Positions 22,355 through 35,200 of a stretch of DNA of 64,000 nucleotides are shown piece by piece (positions within the stretch are counted from its first letter, which is position 1; every line of letters starts with the position of its first letter). The stretch is from Plasmodium brasilianum. Its lineage: Eukaryota > Apicomplexa > Aconoidasida > Haemosporida > Plasmodiidae. The position numbers and the translations under genes were made by a program. The notes beneath the pieces were generated by a model, which saw only the letters and a list, made by a program, of their open reading frames with translations, was not told the origin of the DNA and did not search any database. The stretch is from assembly GCF_023973825.1 (NCBI RefSeq), contig NC_090127.1:1784501-1848500 (forward strand), given 5' to 3'.

Positions 22355-22641
22355 CGTTTTTTTACTATTTTTTATTTTTTTATTTTTTGTTTATAAAATG
22401 AATAAAAAACGCTTATATTAAAAAATTAATCTTATATTATTGTAGCATAGCAAGTTAAGTATTTTATTGTTTATATACTACATGCTCTTAAAATTTTTTC
22501 ACTGCAATAATAAAAATATAAAAATAGAAATTAATTAAGCTGTATTCAGAGAAAAACGAACAAAACATTAACATTCCACAGAACACAAAAATTTGCATGC
22601 ATTATATATATACATAATAACGCACTTTAATTATATAAAAT

Positions 22642-22728
22642 GTTCATTTAGCTCGAACTATAATCAATCTGTTCATTTAGCTCGAACTATAATCAATCTG
22701 TTCATTTAGCTCGAACTATAATCAATCT
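22642..22728. repeat. 29-bp exact tandem triplication
   Basis: Three identical 29-bp copies (22642-22670, 22671-22699, 22700-22728), each containing GTTCATTTAGCTCGAAC and then TATAATCAATCT. Each copy carries a short inverted GTTC...GAAC pair around TAGCTC. The composition is unlike the surrounding TA microsatellites. Confidence 0.92.
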
Positions 22729-23452
22729 TAGAGCATACGTAGGAACATTATATGCGAATCTCAACTGGTGTTAAAAAATCTATTTTTTTTGCTTAAGCGA
22801 ATTGTACGCTCATGAAGAATGTCATAAGTGCTGTTTATAATTTTGTAATCCATATAGCCCTTCACAGTTAATATACGCATATGTATATATATAGAAGTAT
22901 ATATATATATACATAAATGTATACGTTTCAATACATACAAGCATATTCACGAAGCACATATGAGAAATTACAGTAAAACGCTAACAATGCGTTTTCGTTT
23001 GGTTCGCTAAATTTCTTTGTTATTTTAATGCATGCTTTTTTTTGCTAGGTAGGTTGTTTAACCATATATGCATGAAAATATTAAGTATATGGATATATAC
23101 ATACATTTGTGATACATACGCGTACAACTTATCCGAAATAAAAAACTGGGAATTGCGTTATTATTAACATACATAAAGAGAATACCTTTTATTTATAATA
23201 AAATTAAAAAAAAATTAAAGTGCCATGCATTTACACATATAGTTATATAAGATGATTTAAATTTTAAGGAAAAAAAAAGAATATTTTGTTAATGTTTTCT
23301 ACTTATATTTATTATGAATTAATATGAGTTTGACTTCAATTTTGTATTTGTATTTGCATTCGATTTTCAATTTTTTTTTTTTTTGTTTTAATATTTTTAA
23401 TTTTTTAATGGATTCTTGATACAATAAAATATGTAATACTAATTAGAAAGAC

Positions 23453-25945
23453 TTACAATTCGTCATTCTTCTTATCGTTGGAAGAATCGTCATTGGTACT
23501 GGTATCTTGCTTCAGTATTTCTTCGTCTATGTTAATTTCATGATCAACTTTATGTCCTTCAGTACTATCGACATCATCTATTTTTTTTGTTTCAAAAATG
23601 GAGGGGTCTAAATCATCAATCTTTAAATTGTTGTCCACTCCTAATTTATGATTAATATGATCATACACAATTTGAGCTAGGTCTGCAGTATCTTCTAAAT
23701 CAAAACCTGATGCTAATTTAGCTGACTGGTAAATAATTTTAATACTTTTCGTTAATTCGGAATCTTTAGGATTTGCTACTGATCTTTTTAACAAGTCAAT
23801 CATGATTGGATGATCTGGATTAATTTCTAGAATTTTCTGACCACTCATTGCTCTTATTTGATCGGAATTATTTACATTTATTTTCATTAATTTTTCCATT
23901 TGTCCTGACAAACCCCACTCAGTTGAAACGACTGCACATGGTGCATCAACTAATCTTCGAGAAATTTCGACTTTAAAGATTTGATTCCTTAGTGTGTCTG
24001 ATATTACATCCATTAGTGCCTTGTACATTTTCTTCACTTTTTCTTCTTTTTTCTTTTCCTCCTCAGTTAAATCAAAAGTAATTTCTCCCTTTTGAATGGA
24101 CTTAAATTTCTTTCCCTCATATTCTTGCACTCTTTGTATGCAAGATTCATCAACAGATTCAATTAGAAAAAGAACATCAATATTTTTTTTTTTGAAAATT
24201 TGCAATTGTGGAATTTTTGATAAATATTCATAAGATTCCCCTGACGCATAATAGATAAATTTTTGCTCTGGTTTCATATTTTCAACATATGTATCTAATG
24301 AAATACTTTTAGGGTAAAGCATAGTTTTAAATAAAAGTAATTTTACAATTTTTGATCTATTAATATCATCTTCATAACATCCGCTTTTTAAGTATTTTCT
24401 ATATTCTTTATATATTAATTTATATTTACTTGGTTCACTAATTTTTTTTTGTATTTCTTTTTTTTTTTCTTCATCCGTTTCTTTTTCTAATTCAGATCTT
24501 AAATTTTCTTTATATTTTTTACCATCTGTATATAATTTACGGAAGGTGTCTAATATTTTTCTTACAATTCTTTTAGAAATAGCTTTTAGGATTTTATTTT
24601 GTTGTAATTGTTCCCTAGATACATTAAGGGGTAGATCGTCACTATCAACAACTCCTTTTATGAAACTCATATATCGTGGTAAGAATTCAACAAACTCATC
24701 AGCTACTAATACCCTTCTTACATACAATTTAATAGAATTTTGTTTAGTAAATAATTGATCATTAATTGATGGAGCTTTTGAAGGGATATAAATTAAACAC
24801 TTAAATTCTATTTCACCTTCAGCAAAAAAATGTATATAATATAATGGTTCATCATTATAACCTGATAAAACACTAAAAAATTTTTTATAATCATCTTCAT
24901 TTAATTCCTTAGGTGCTCTTAACCAAATAGGTCTTTGCTCATTCATTAGTTTCCATTTTTTAATTTTTTTTTCTACTGTTCTTGTTTTTTTATTAGGATC
25001 ATTTGATTCCTCAACTTTTACACTGTCATAGTTGGGATCATTTTCCATTTCCTTTGCTATATCAGCAAGTACTTCTTCAGTATACACATTTTCATATAAT
25101 AAATAAATGGGGTACTGGATAAATTGACTATATCTAGAAATTAAATCTGCAAGTTTCTTATCATTCATTAAATTAGTAGCATCCTCTTTTAAATGTAATG
25201 ATATTCTCGTTCCTCTCTTTAATGTTGAACCTCTAGGATCTTTGTAAATTGAAAACTTAGCATCAGCTGTAGATTCCCATATGTATTGCTCATCATTATT
25301 ATGTTTTGTGTATACTATGACTTTATCTGCTACTAAAAAAGCGGAATAAAAACCAACACCGAATTGACCTATCAAGCTCATATCACCTCCACTTTTTGAT
25401 ATGGCTTCTAAAAAGTTAGATGTACCTGATTTAGCTATTGTTCCTAAATTGTTTATTAAGTCTTCCTTAGTCATACCTACTCCTGTGTCTGTAATTGATA
25501 ATATGTTTTTCTCTTTATTCGCTGATATCCTTATTTCTAATTTTTTTTCCTCTCCTAATACATTTTCATCAGACAAAGATAGAAATCTAATTTTTTCTAA
25601 TGCATCAGCTGCATTTGAAATTAACTCTCTTAAAAATACTTCTTTCTGAGTATACAAGGAATTTACAATAATATCCATTAGTCTTGTAACTTCTGTTTGA
25701 TATTCATGATTTTCTATTCCTCCTGTTGGTTTTTCATCCTCCTTAATTTCTTCTAACATATCTTTGTCTCTTTTTTGTTCTTCATTACTAGTCTTTTTTT
25801 TTTCATCTCCTTCTTCCCCTTTTTCATTATTATTATTGGTATTATTAATACTCTCACATAGTATCTTTGTATTATCTTGTATCAAATTTAGGCAAGAGAA
25901 AAACAAGGCAAGAAACAAGCAAGTACAAATTTTATTTAATTTCAT
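23453..25945 (-). CDS. GRP94: Endoplasmin / GRP94, ER HSP90 chaperone
   Basis: The 830-residue protein has an N-terminal hydrophobic signal (CTCLFLALFFSCL, ~7-19), an acidic linker, and the HSP90 ATPase domain: FLRELISNAADALEK with Glu107/Asn111, DTGVGM (Asp153), GTIAKSGT and GQFGVGFYSAFLVAD. The middle domain has RVLVADEFVEFLPRY and LPLNVSREQLQQNKILK, and the C-terminal dimerisation region has MSGQKILEINPDHPI. It ends in KKNDEL, an ER-retrieval signal (-xDEL). GRP94 folds secretory and membrane clients in the ER lumen. Length is close to other GRP94 proteins. A charged stretch at about 300-320 (EESNDPNKKTRTVEKK) fits the usual HSP90 linker position. In P. falciparum the orthologue (PF3D7_1222300 from memory) lies two genes before the diphthamide gene, as here. 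Confidence 0.97.
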   Translation of the reverse strand: MKLNKICTCLFLALFFSCLNLIQDNTKILCESINNTNNNNEKGEEGDEKKKTSNEEQKRDKDMLEEIKEDEKPTGGIENHEYQTEVTRLMDIIVNSLYTQKEVFLRELISNAADALEKIRFLSLSDENVLGEEKKLEIRISANKEKNILSITDTGVGMTKEDLINNLGTIAKSGTSNFLEAISKSGGDMSLIGQFGVGFYSAFLVADKVIVYTKHNNDEQYIWESTADAKFSIYKDPRGSTLKRGTRISLHLKEDATNLMNDKKLADLISRYSQFIQYPIYLLYENVYTEEVLADIAKEMENDPNYDSVKVEESNDPNKKTRTVEKKIKKWKLMNEQRPIWLRAPKELNEDDYKKFFSVLSGYNDEPLYYIHFFAEGEIEFKCLIYIPSKAPSINDQLFTKQNSIKLYVRRVLVADEFVEFLPRYMSFIKGVVDSDDLPLNVSREQLQQNKILKAISKRIVRKILDTFRKLYTDGKKYKENLRSELEKETDEEKKKEIQKKISEPSKYKLIYKEYRKYLKSGCYEDDINRSKIVKLLLFKTMLYPKSISLDTYVENMKPEQKFIYYASGESYEYLSKIPQLQIFKKKNIDVLFLIESVDESCIQRVQEYEGKKFKSIQKGEITFDLTEEEKKKEEKVKKMYKALMDVISDTLRNQIFKVEISRRLVDAPCAVVSTEWGLSGQMEKLMKINVNNSDQIRAMSGQKILEINPDHPIMIDLLKRSVANPKDSELTKSIKIIYQSAKLASGFDLEDTADLAQIVYDHINHKLGVDNNLKIDDLDPSIFETKKIDDVDSTEGHKVDHEINIDEEILKQDTSTNDDSSNDKKNDEL

Positions 25946-26025
25946 TTTTATCGAAAGAAAGGATGTTTTTTCGTAACAGTTCTGTAGAGTCTTTGTTTTG
26001 TTCTGCCTCTTTTTTATTTTTTTTG

Positions 26026-26056
<31 letters not shown>

Positions 26057-28439
26057 TTTTTTTATTTTTTTTTTTTTTTTTTATTATTTTTTTTTTATGT
26101 TGTTTATGAAAACAAAATGTATAATGCAAAATGGGTTCTACAAAAATCATTCAGAGTCCTTATACCAACAAATTTGAGCACAACGCACGTACGCACATAA
26201 ACTGTATGTGTGCCTTAAAAGGTAACTCTATTTTTCTAATTAAATATTTTGCATAAAATATTCTTACTAATTATTCAAATACGTATGCATATATATATAT
26301 GCAATACACATACATAAACGTGCATTTACATAGGTGTAAATATATACATATATATGTATATATCTATGCCCTTTTGATATGAACACAAAATAATGTATAA
26401 GCCCTTTGAATGGAAAAGGAATATACTGAAAATTTTTCAAGCCCACGCAAAAAGCTCATATGTAACACATATATATATTAGTGTATCTTTGCATATATAT
26501 GCTTATATGAATTTGTAAACACAATAATACTGGGGAAAGTTAAAAAAAATAAATAAATAAAATAAAACTGTTAATTATATGATTATTAATTCGATCTTCA
26601 TAATGTATGTTTTAATTAAAAAAGGAGATTCGTACAAAAAAGGTGTAATAATACAATTCAACAGGTAAAATATGTATATAAGATGTGGTAAGAAAAAAAA
26701 AAAAAAAAAAATGAAATAACATATATTATCATATGACGTGAAAATATAAAATTAAAAGAAAAATAATAAAAAACTAAGGATACTGCACAAGGAAGATGAA
26801 AAAAAAAAATTATACCAAAAAAATGTATGCATAAATCTTATCCTTTCTACTGAAAAAAAAAATAAAAAAAATAAATGCTCATGAAAACAAAAGAAAAAAA
26901 ATGTAATAAGGAAAAACTGCATTAAAGAATGAATTAATTTTATGTTAAGGCCTTAGCTGGTTCCTTATATTTTTCTTAACATAATTGTTTATATTATTTT
27001 GTTTTTTTTTTTCAATGTAAGTGTTAGCCGTCCTCTTATAAATTAATTATCCTATTCACATATATATATATATATATGTGTACATACCTAGATATATTTA
27101 TAAATATGTTATACTTCTGTATGCATAATTTGTTTTCCCTTAAGGCATCCATTAAAAGTATAATATATTATTTTAGCAACGTCAATTTTTTCTATTGCAC
27201 TATTTAACAAAAAAAGAAAATGTGTTATAAAATATTATTTTCAAATTTAATTTCTTTCTTTTTGTAAATTATCAATTGAAGGCACACTTAAAAAGTAGAA
27301 TTGAAGAATGTATTTTGTATATTCATTTTTTTTTAAACCCAAATATTATATAATGGGTAAAAATAAAAAATTATAGGGAAATAATGGATAACTATAAAAT
27401 GTAAAAACAATATTTTTATGTGTTAAGTAATTACTGTAATTATAAAAAAATGATGGAACCATGAGGTATACAAAAGTATTTTTGAATATGATGAATAATA
27501 AAATATAATGTAAAAGTAGTTGGGTATCATTTTTTTTTTTTTTTTTTTTTTGTTCATATATATATGAGGTATAACTCAAATATGTACATAAATATATAAT
27601 AGTTAAACATGTATGAGCTAAATGTACCTAGGAAAAACAAAGGGGATTTTATCAGTTGATTTTTATGAGTTATTTTTAAGAAGTTATTGTCGTCTATTAT
27701 AATGTTAGTATACAATATATTCATACGTTCATAGGACTCTTTTACAAGAGTTGGAATTGCACACGTGAGTACTTTAATAAAATGAAGAAAATCTATATTC
27801 ATAAAAAAAAAATAAAATAATACAATAATTAAAATTATGTAGTATAAGTTCAGAAGAAAACACGAAAAAATACACCAGAATTCAAAAAGTTCCAAAAATA
27901 AATGAAAGAAAAAAAATATTTTTTTGGTTTACCTTTGGTCCTGTTGCTACAATAAGAAAAGGTAAACTGCCTCACCTACATTGGACTCCTACGTGTAGCA
28001 TATATTTGCGTAAATACATACTATACATATGGGTGCACCTCTTAAGCCTTTCTATTAAATGATGTGAGACTCCGTTTTGTCCCCGCAAATGCAATAGCAT
28101 GTTAATGGCATTACACTGCCATTAACTTTTTTTGGTGAATTTTTTGTTATTATTATTTTATATTATATTTTGGAATATATTTTTAATTTCTAAGCGCTTT
28201 TACTATACTTTAATTATTTGCTCAACAAGCTTTTTATTCTTTCTGATACACACTTTTTTTAAATATAGCAAAAGAGGCATATTAGATATGAATATTACAA
28301 TAAATGATATACTATTGATATATTTTTTTTTCTTGTAACAAATAACAGAGCATTAAATTATACTTTTTTTTTGATTTTTATTAATAATTTTTACGTAAAG
28401 AAAAAAATAAAAAGGTTTTTTACATCATATTTGTGTTGA
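25946..28439. other. Intergenic region, probable GRP94 promoter
   Basis: This begins with a TTA/TAT trinucleotide run at ~26029-26055 just upstream of GRP94. After that it holds TATACATA microsatellites and poly(A) runs (26694-26710). A patch of higher G+C at ~27940-28110 contains short protein-like stretches on both strands, but no start, stop and splice set convinced me. A clean GTGAGT donor-like site at ~27772 on the plus strand could belong to an upstream exon of the candidate gene that follows. Confidence 0.5.
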
Positions 28440-29666
28440 ATGAAAAGACTGGGTGTACAATGGGAACAGAAAAAAAAAAAAAAAAATGCAAAATCCCAAA
28501 ATTTAATTCTAAAAATAAAGTAAAATTTATTTTGAAATAAGTTTGCAGTTGCTCGAAACGGGAGCAATGAGGGGCTAAATATTGAGGGTGTTTTTGTACA
28601 AGTTCCAAGTAGGCAGAAAAAATATTACATTTGTGTATATGTATAATATACAAATATATATATTATATATCTAGCTAGCTTTTTTGGGAAGAATAAATAA
28701 GGAAATTGCATCAATTAAATAATATTCCTTTTTTTTTTTTTTTTTAAATAGTTTCACCTTCATATGTTAGAAGTTTCACTATGTCTATTTTTTTTTAATT
28801 TCAAGTTTATATTAATACTTTTTATAAATGTGGTTTCTATATATAGAAACGTAATTATATATGTATTTTTAATTTTTAAAAATAAAAAGGAAATAAAATT
28901 TTCCTACATCTAATATGCTCCATCAGGTTCATCCTTTTAACCCATTTTAGCCTGTTGTTCGAAGTTATATGTGAATATATATATATGTATGGGAACATAG
29001 CTCTTTGCAGAAATGTTAAAATAAACAATTTTGTTATCTCTTTTTCCTATAGTTATATTAAAATACACACATTAGTACGTTTTCCAATTAGCATTAAAAA
29101 CTTACAAAAAACGGGGTTTCATAAATTATATTATAAAAATAAATTGCATGCTGCTTATTCATTTTTATTTACTAAGATATAACCAATTTGACATTTTAGG
29201 AATGTAAAAATATCGGATATGTAAAAAAATATAAAAAAAAATCTTACATTATTTTTACTAAATATTTTTATATGTTTTGGACTGAAACTAAAATTTAAAA
29301 AATTCAAGAGCTGTAGGAAAGATTATTATTGTGCTATGTTTTCTATATTTTTCTCTATCTTTATTTTCATAATTTTTTCTCCTTATCATATATTCAATAA
29401 TTTTATACCCTATATATATGTATATATGTATGTGTTTACATGTACATCTTCACACGTGTGCATATATAGGCATATATAATTATCATGCATGTGATTATAC
29501 GCACATATTTTTATGTATATTTATCTTTTCAGCCTTAAAAGTACCTATACAAGAGAAATGCCGAAGTTTGGAATTGAAAAAAAAGCCTTTCATTACAAAT
29601 GTATTTATTGTATTAATTGTAAAGCTTTTTTTTTTCATTATCTTTCTAATTTATTCTTTCTTATGA
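28440..29666 (+). CDS. Candidate spliced gene for a small tail-anchored protein
   Basis: Two segments look genuinely coding. The first, 28549-28634 (acceptor TTTGCAG, donor GTATAT), reads ARNGSNEGLNIEGVFVQVPS and on to RQKKYYIC, and is much richer in G+C than its flanks. The second, 29533-29666 (acceptor ATCTTTTCAG, TGA stop), reads LKVPIQEKCRSLELKKK and then a hydrophobic tail (FITNVFIVLIVKLFFFIIFLIY) ending at the stop, as in a C-terminally anchored membrane protein. A phase-consistent chain can be drawn: 28440-28452, 28549-28634, 28951-28970, 29053-29074, 29200-29220, 29309-29330, 29533-29666 (105 residues). The middle pieces are only 20-22 bp and doubtful. The family is unknown. The gene would lie in the divergent gap between GRP94 and the ApiAP2 gene. 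Confidence 0.3.
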
Positions 29667-32231
29667 TACCCTTATAATTAATATATTAATTACACTTTAA
29701 CGACTCTTTATAATTTAAATTTATATTATTAATGTAAAAAAAAAAAAAAAAAAAAAATAGGAATAAAAATCATGAAAAAAACTAAAGAACTGATATAAAA
29801 ATTTGAGCATAAAATCATAGACATTAAAAACTATATTTCTTCTTTTTTTATTATTAATATTTTCATATTAATTTTCATTTTCACTTACATTTATATTTAC
29901 ACTTATAATAATATTTTTTATGTATAATTATTTTTATGTTTTTTATTTTTTTTATGCATTTATTAAAATATGAAATAAAGTAAACTTTTCTAGCAGTGCG
30001 TACGCGCTAACATATATACATGATCTCTTTTTTTTTTTTTTTTTTTTTTGTTTGTTACATTTTTAACTTATTTCATTTTTTTAGTCTAAGTATTAGTTAC
30101 GAATATATATATACAAATATGTACATATGTATAAAAAATATATGTTTCTGTTTGTGTATACGTTTGTATAAATATTATGTTATGGGTGTACATAATTAAT
30201 TGTATTAAAAGAAAAGTCTTATTGAAAGAATGAAATTGTGCTATTTTAAAAAAAAAATAATAATATTTAGTTAAAATAATATACATTTAGTCAAAATTTA
30301 AGATATTTTTATTTTTATAAAATCTATGCTTTTTCATCCTTATACAATTATAAATGTGTATATTAACAGAAGCCCATTTTAAAATACCTTTTTAAAAGAG
30401 TATTATTATTTCATGCTAAATTCTTTACTTATATAATAGTAATAATATTTTAAATGTACGAATATACTTTTATTAATTAGTATATGATATATATACATAT
30501 ATTGTACTTTATTTTGTAAAACATATATTCCTTTTTTTATTTAGGATATTTTTATTATTCCTTATCTTTCTTTTTCCTGCAGTATATATTTAAATATACT
30601 GAACGAAACTATTATTAATATATATTTTTTTCTTAACTTAATGTACACACGATTCATTTATTTATTTTATTTTTTTTTTTTTCATTTTCTTATTATCCTA
30701 AATTTCCTTATAAAAAAGTAAGAATTTTATTTTTATTCATATTGCATAAATATGCATATACATACTTATATACATACATACGTACAAATGTTTATATGCA
30801 TAACTTTTTATTATTATATATCCTGCTGTTTGTATTATTTTAAATAACCTATGTATATTTTATATTTGAATATTTTTTTAAATATGTAGTAGAGAATGAA
30901 CGCACGAGAGAACTTAATATTCATAAAAATTTCAAGAAATGTATATATAAATTTTTTTTTTTTAATCATAATGAACTTATTGTGAACACATTATAGACAG
31001 TATTAGTTTCTTCTCCTTTTTCGCATTTTCACATTTTTATTATTCATACTAACATATATACATAATTCCATACATATATGTATGTATATAAATATATATA
31101 TGTATGCACATTAAGTGTTTTTTTATTTATAAAATGTTAGGAGTTTAAAACAAAAAAAGATCGTTTTATTACATAAATAATATTAGGTTACGCTGTTTTG
31201 AAAACTTCAGCAACCATGCCTTTTTTTTAGTTTAACGCATTTCCCATATATAAGCATATATGAGTATATGCACGAGTGTGTCTATGTTTATATGTATGTA
31301 TCCATGTGTATATGTATATTTTTCTTTATTTGATGCTAAGATACTCCTATCATTTTAGTAGATGTTATTCTTTTTTTTTCATCACGCATGGAATTTTCTA
31401 CATTTTTCTAATTTTATTTTATTACCATTTTTTTTTTTTTTTTTTTTGTATATTTAGCAATTATTGTTCAGATTCATAAAATTATAAATGTAATTAACTG
31501 TATATGTATGTTTGGTTATATATTTTTAACCCTTTAAAGTATTAGATATATTTCTGGTAGATTAGTTTGCGTTTATATACATACGTGCGTATATACGTCT
31601 TTACAAATGTATTTGTTTATAAACGTTATTAAAATGTCTATTTTACACACCTTCATGAGAGGATGAAATAGTAGTGATAGACTTTACTAGCATTTTCATT
31701 CAAACAAGAAAGAAAATATAATGTTTTGTGTTATCTTCTTGCTATTTTCTTTTAGAAATTTTAATTAAAAAACAAAGGAAAAACCTTTCTTTAACAATTT
31801 TTGCAGTTTTTTTCTTTTTAATGCCTATTTATAATCAATGGATAGACATATTTCTACATACGTGTGGGATACGAATTTTGTGTATAAATAGTACGTATAT
31901 TTAGAAGTACAAACAAGAATATATATAATAAATACAATAAAGTATTCAACATTTAGTTGTAAGGAAGAGAGAAGGGAACTGAGTAAACCTTCTTTTAAAC
32001 TTTTTCCTTTTTTATTTCCTTCCTTCCAAATTTTATACATTTAGCATTAATAATAATTTTTGTTAAAATATATCTACGTGTACATTTATATGCATACATA
32101 CGTGCGTGCATATATATATATATATATATATATATGTGCGCGTATATTGACTGCTTCACTTGTTTATATGCACACAGATCTACGTATGATTGTACAAATT
32201 TTTTAACACTGTAAAAAGAAAGAAGGTCAAA
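29667..32231. other. Intergenic upstream region of the ApiAP2 gene (2.6 kb)
   Basis: The sequence is very A+T-rich with poly(A)/(T) runs (29738-29758, 30030-30049, 31433-31447) and a TA run at ~32110-32134. A somewhat less AT-rich stretch at ~31540-31640 contains TACGTGCGTATATACGTC. No gene, RNA gene or clear motif cluster is supported. It presumably holds the 5' untranslated region and promoter of the ApiAP2 gene starting at 32232. Confidence 0.55.
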
Positions 32232-35200
32232 ATGAACATCCCGTGTAATTACAATAATATAAATATTAACTGTTCAGTGTCTATAAAAGCTTCAGATTTA
32301 TTGAATAACAGAAATGAAGGTGATAATAGATCAGATCATACGTCTGTTGAAAATAGTTGGTATAATAAAGGAAACGTTGAAAATAATTACATCAGTAATA
32401 ATGAAAAAAATGTGTGCATGTATAGTAACTTTTGTAATGTATTACATAGCAACAATAACAATAGTATAAACAGTTCAGGTAATGATATTTATTACAATAT
32501 TATTAACTCGCAAAATATAGATAATACACGTACGGATGAGGCTAATAAAAATATAAACAAGAATGTGTGTGTAAATGTAGAAGACACAATGAATCATAAA
32601 AAAAAAAATAGCATTAAAGAAAAGCAAAGTGGTATTTCTTTTGTTAAGTGTGATATAGGGAACAGTTTGAATATTCATGATTCCTTACAACATAAACAGA
32701 AAGATGATAACATAACACACAAGAGTAATATATGTAGCAACAATGTAAACGTTAATGTATTTGGAAGTAATAATACTTCAGATTATATAAATAATTCATC
32801 TAGTAACGTGTTCAATAAGGGAAACCTAGATATTGGCAATGTTGTTAACGCTAAACTTTACCACATGGTTAGTATGAACACGAATAGCAGTGATAATGGT
32901 ATTGTTAATTATGACGAGAATGAAAATGATATTGTTAAAGGTATTCAGAATGATATGCATAATGCTAATGCTGATGGTGATAAAATAAGAATTGATGAAA
33001 GCAAGGAGTATGATAGTAAAGTATTGTATAATAATCATCTTAGTAAAGATGATGGAGCTGTAAATTTAGAAGGTGCGTCTAATTATACATGTAGTTCATT
33101 TTTGAATAATAGAGAATGTAAAAAAACAGAAATGAACAAATATGAAGCTGAAGATATGTACTACACAAGTAAAAAAGCTCATGCATGCTCAAGTAGTAAC
33201 AATCAGTATGGTGCAAACACAGACTCATCCTGTATTAAGAGTGCACAAAGTAATGTGCATAATAACTTGTACAGAAATGTACTCATGAAGGGAAAGGAAA
33301 GTGTAGGTACTGACCTAATTCAAAAGAACAATAGTATTTTAAGTGATAGCGTTTCCGATTATGGATATAGATCTAATGTTGAAAATGGTGATGCACCATA
33401 TACCAAATTAGCTTGCCAAGAAAACAAAGTTTCAACTGATATTTGTAGTTTAAATGATGCATACAATCCTATTTCCAAGATTAGTGGTAATGAAATGAAT
33501 TCACTAAATAATAATATAATATACAATAATATCATAAATAATAATATAATTAATAATAATATTATAAATAACAACATTATTAATAACAACATTATCAATA
33601 ACAACATAATTAATAATAACAACTTTATGCACACTTTGAAGAGGACTATAAATGAGAGCATGTGTACAAAAATAGTAAATGAATGTAAGTTGAATAACAA
33701 TAATAATTTATTCAATGGAGTAAATAACACGGAGGATACAAGTATTATCGTTAACCATGTAGAAGGTGTTAGAAATGGGGATAATGTGAACGGTAGTTGT
33801 GGTCATGTTTGTGGAAAAGTCAACAATGGAAGTAACAAGATTAGGAATATTTTGCTAAATGATAACCTTATAAATACTAATAATAGCACAAATGAGAGTT
33901 CAAGTTGTAGTAGGTATGAAAATGAGAAAATGAATGTACAAGATTCAATTAATGGAAAGGAAGAAAATGCATTATTATATGCAGCTAGTTTTAACCCACA
34001 GAAAATGATATTAAGTAATAAAAACGAACTCATTGAAAATTGTTCTAGTACAGTAAATAATTTGAACACTTTTGATAATTGTAAATGTTTTGAAAAAAAG
34101 CAAGTGAGTACGGATAGTTTAGTTTATCTGGAGAATAGTGAAAGAGGGGAGTTTTTCCCGAATAAAGAAAATTACGATCCTATCAAGAGCAACGGTATCC
34201 TTGCTGCACATATAAATAATATCAAACCAATATCAACTTACGAAAATAAGAACAATGAGGGTGCCCCACAAAGTTTACACAACCAATATAGTACGAGCTG
34301 TACTACTTCTACGGATTCTAAGTTAAAAGTATATCATACCCCATCTTGTCCCATAACAGTTGATAAGAATTATATACCTTTAGAGGAGATTATTGAAAAT
34401 AAAAAAATTATAAATGATAATAATGTTGTTGATATTTCCCCTTGCTCTTGTACATTACTTGATAGTAGTAACATTGTTTATATACCAAGTAATTATGAAC
34501 ATAATATGGATAGTGCAATTGTTAAAAAAGACATAAATTCGTGTTTACAAGTGAAAAGAAACTTATATACAGAGAATAATTATTTCCATAATAAGCCAGA
34601 TGTAGATAAGCAAATTTATACAAGTAACCTAGATAAGAATAATAATAGCATCAATACAAAAATGATTTTGAGAAATTGCGATTACGTGTACAATGATAAG
34701 AATGAAATAATCACTAATAGAGTATGTCATAAGGAGGAAAGCGATATAATGGGTAGTTATGTAGACCTAGTGCCTATCAAAAAGTGTAGAACAGAATTAA
34801 AGAACACATATGGATATGACTCCCTAGAAAATAGATCAAATGACGTAAATATCAGTGAAGCTTGTAATGTTATAAGTAATAGCTTGAGCGCTAATCATAA
34901 AGATGCTTATTATGATTATTATGTGAAAAATGATAGTGCATGTATGTGCGGAGAAGGCGGTGATAGTTCCTCAGTCATAGGGAATAATAATAACACGAAT
35001 ATTAATAAAGATGGTAGCATATCGAACAAAGATCAAAAATTCAAAATTAACCCTATTCATGTAGGATTCAAGAGCGATGAAAATAACGTTGATGATAGTT
35101 TTAGCATGTGCAAATTACTTGATCATGCTAGTGGAAATAATATAAGGGTTAACGACATAAACATAAATAATTTTAGCCAGAATAATAATGATGCTATTTA

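Larger units (their letters stand above)
20415..23452. other. Intergenic region (3.0 kb) with several minisatellites
   Basis: This stretch is the upstream region of the propeller gene and the 3' flank of GRP94. It contains a TA run at ~21866-21900, a pyrimidine-rich 22-bp repeat at ~22267-22354 and an exact 29-bp triplet at 22642-22728. The small open frames across it are microsatellite translations. No gene is supported. Confidence 0.6.

Noticed and set aside
27554..27895. Minus-strand frame with KVLTCAIPTLVKESYERM-like text
   Set aside because: No start, no conserved family and a competing plus-strand reading over the same bases (MYLGKTKGILSVDFYELFLR). At this base composition such frames arise by chance, so it was left unassigned.
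28420..28653. Minus-strand frame with a protein-like stretch (AYLELVQKHPQYLAPHCSRF)
   Set aside because: It has no ATG, and no AG acceptor lies between the upstream stop and the stretch, so it cannot be an exon. The plus strand of the same bases has good splice sites and a better reading.
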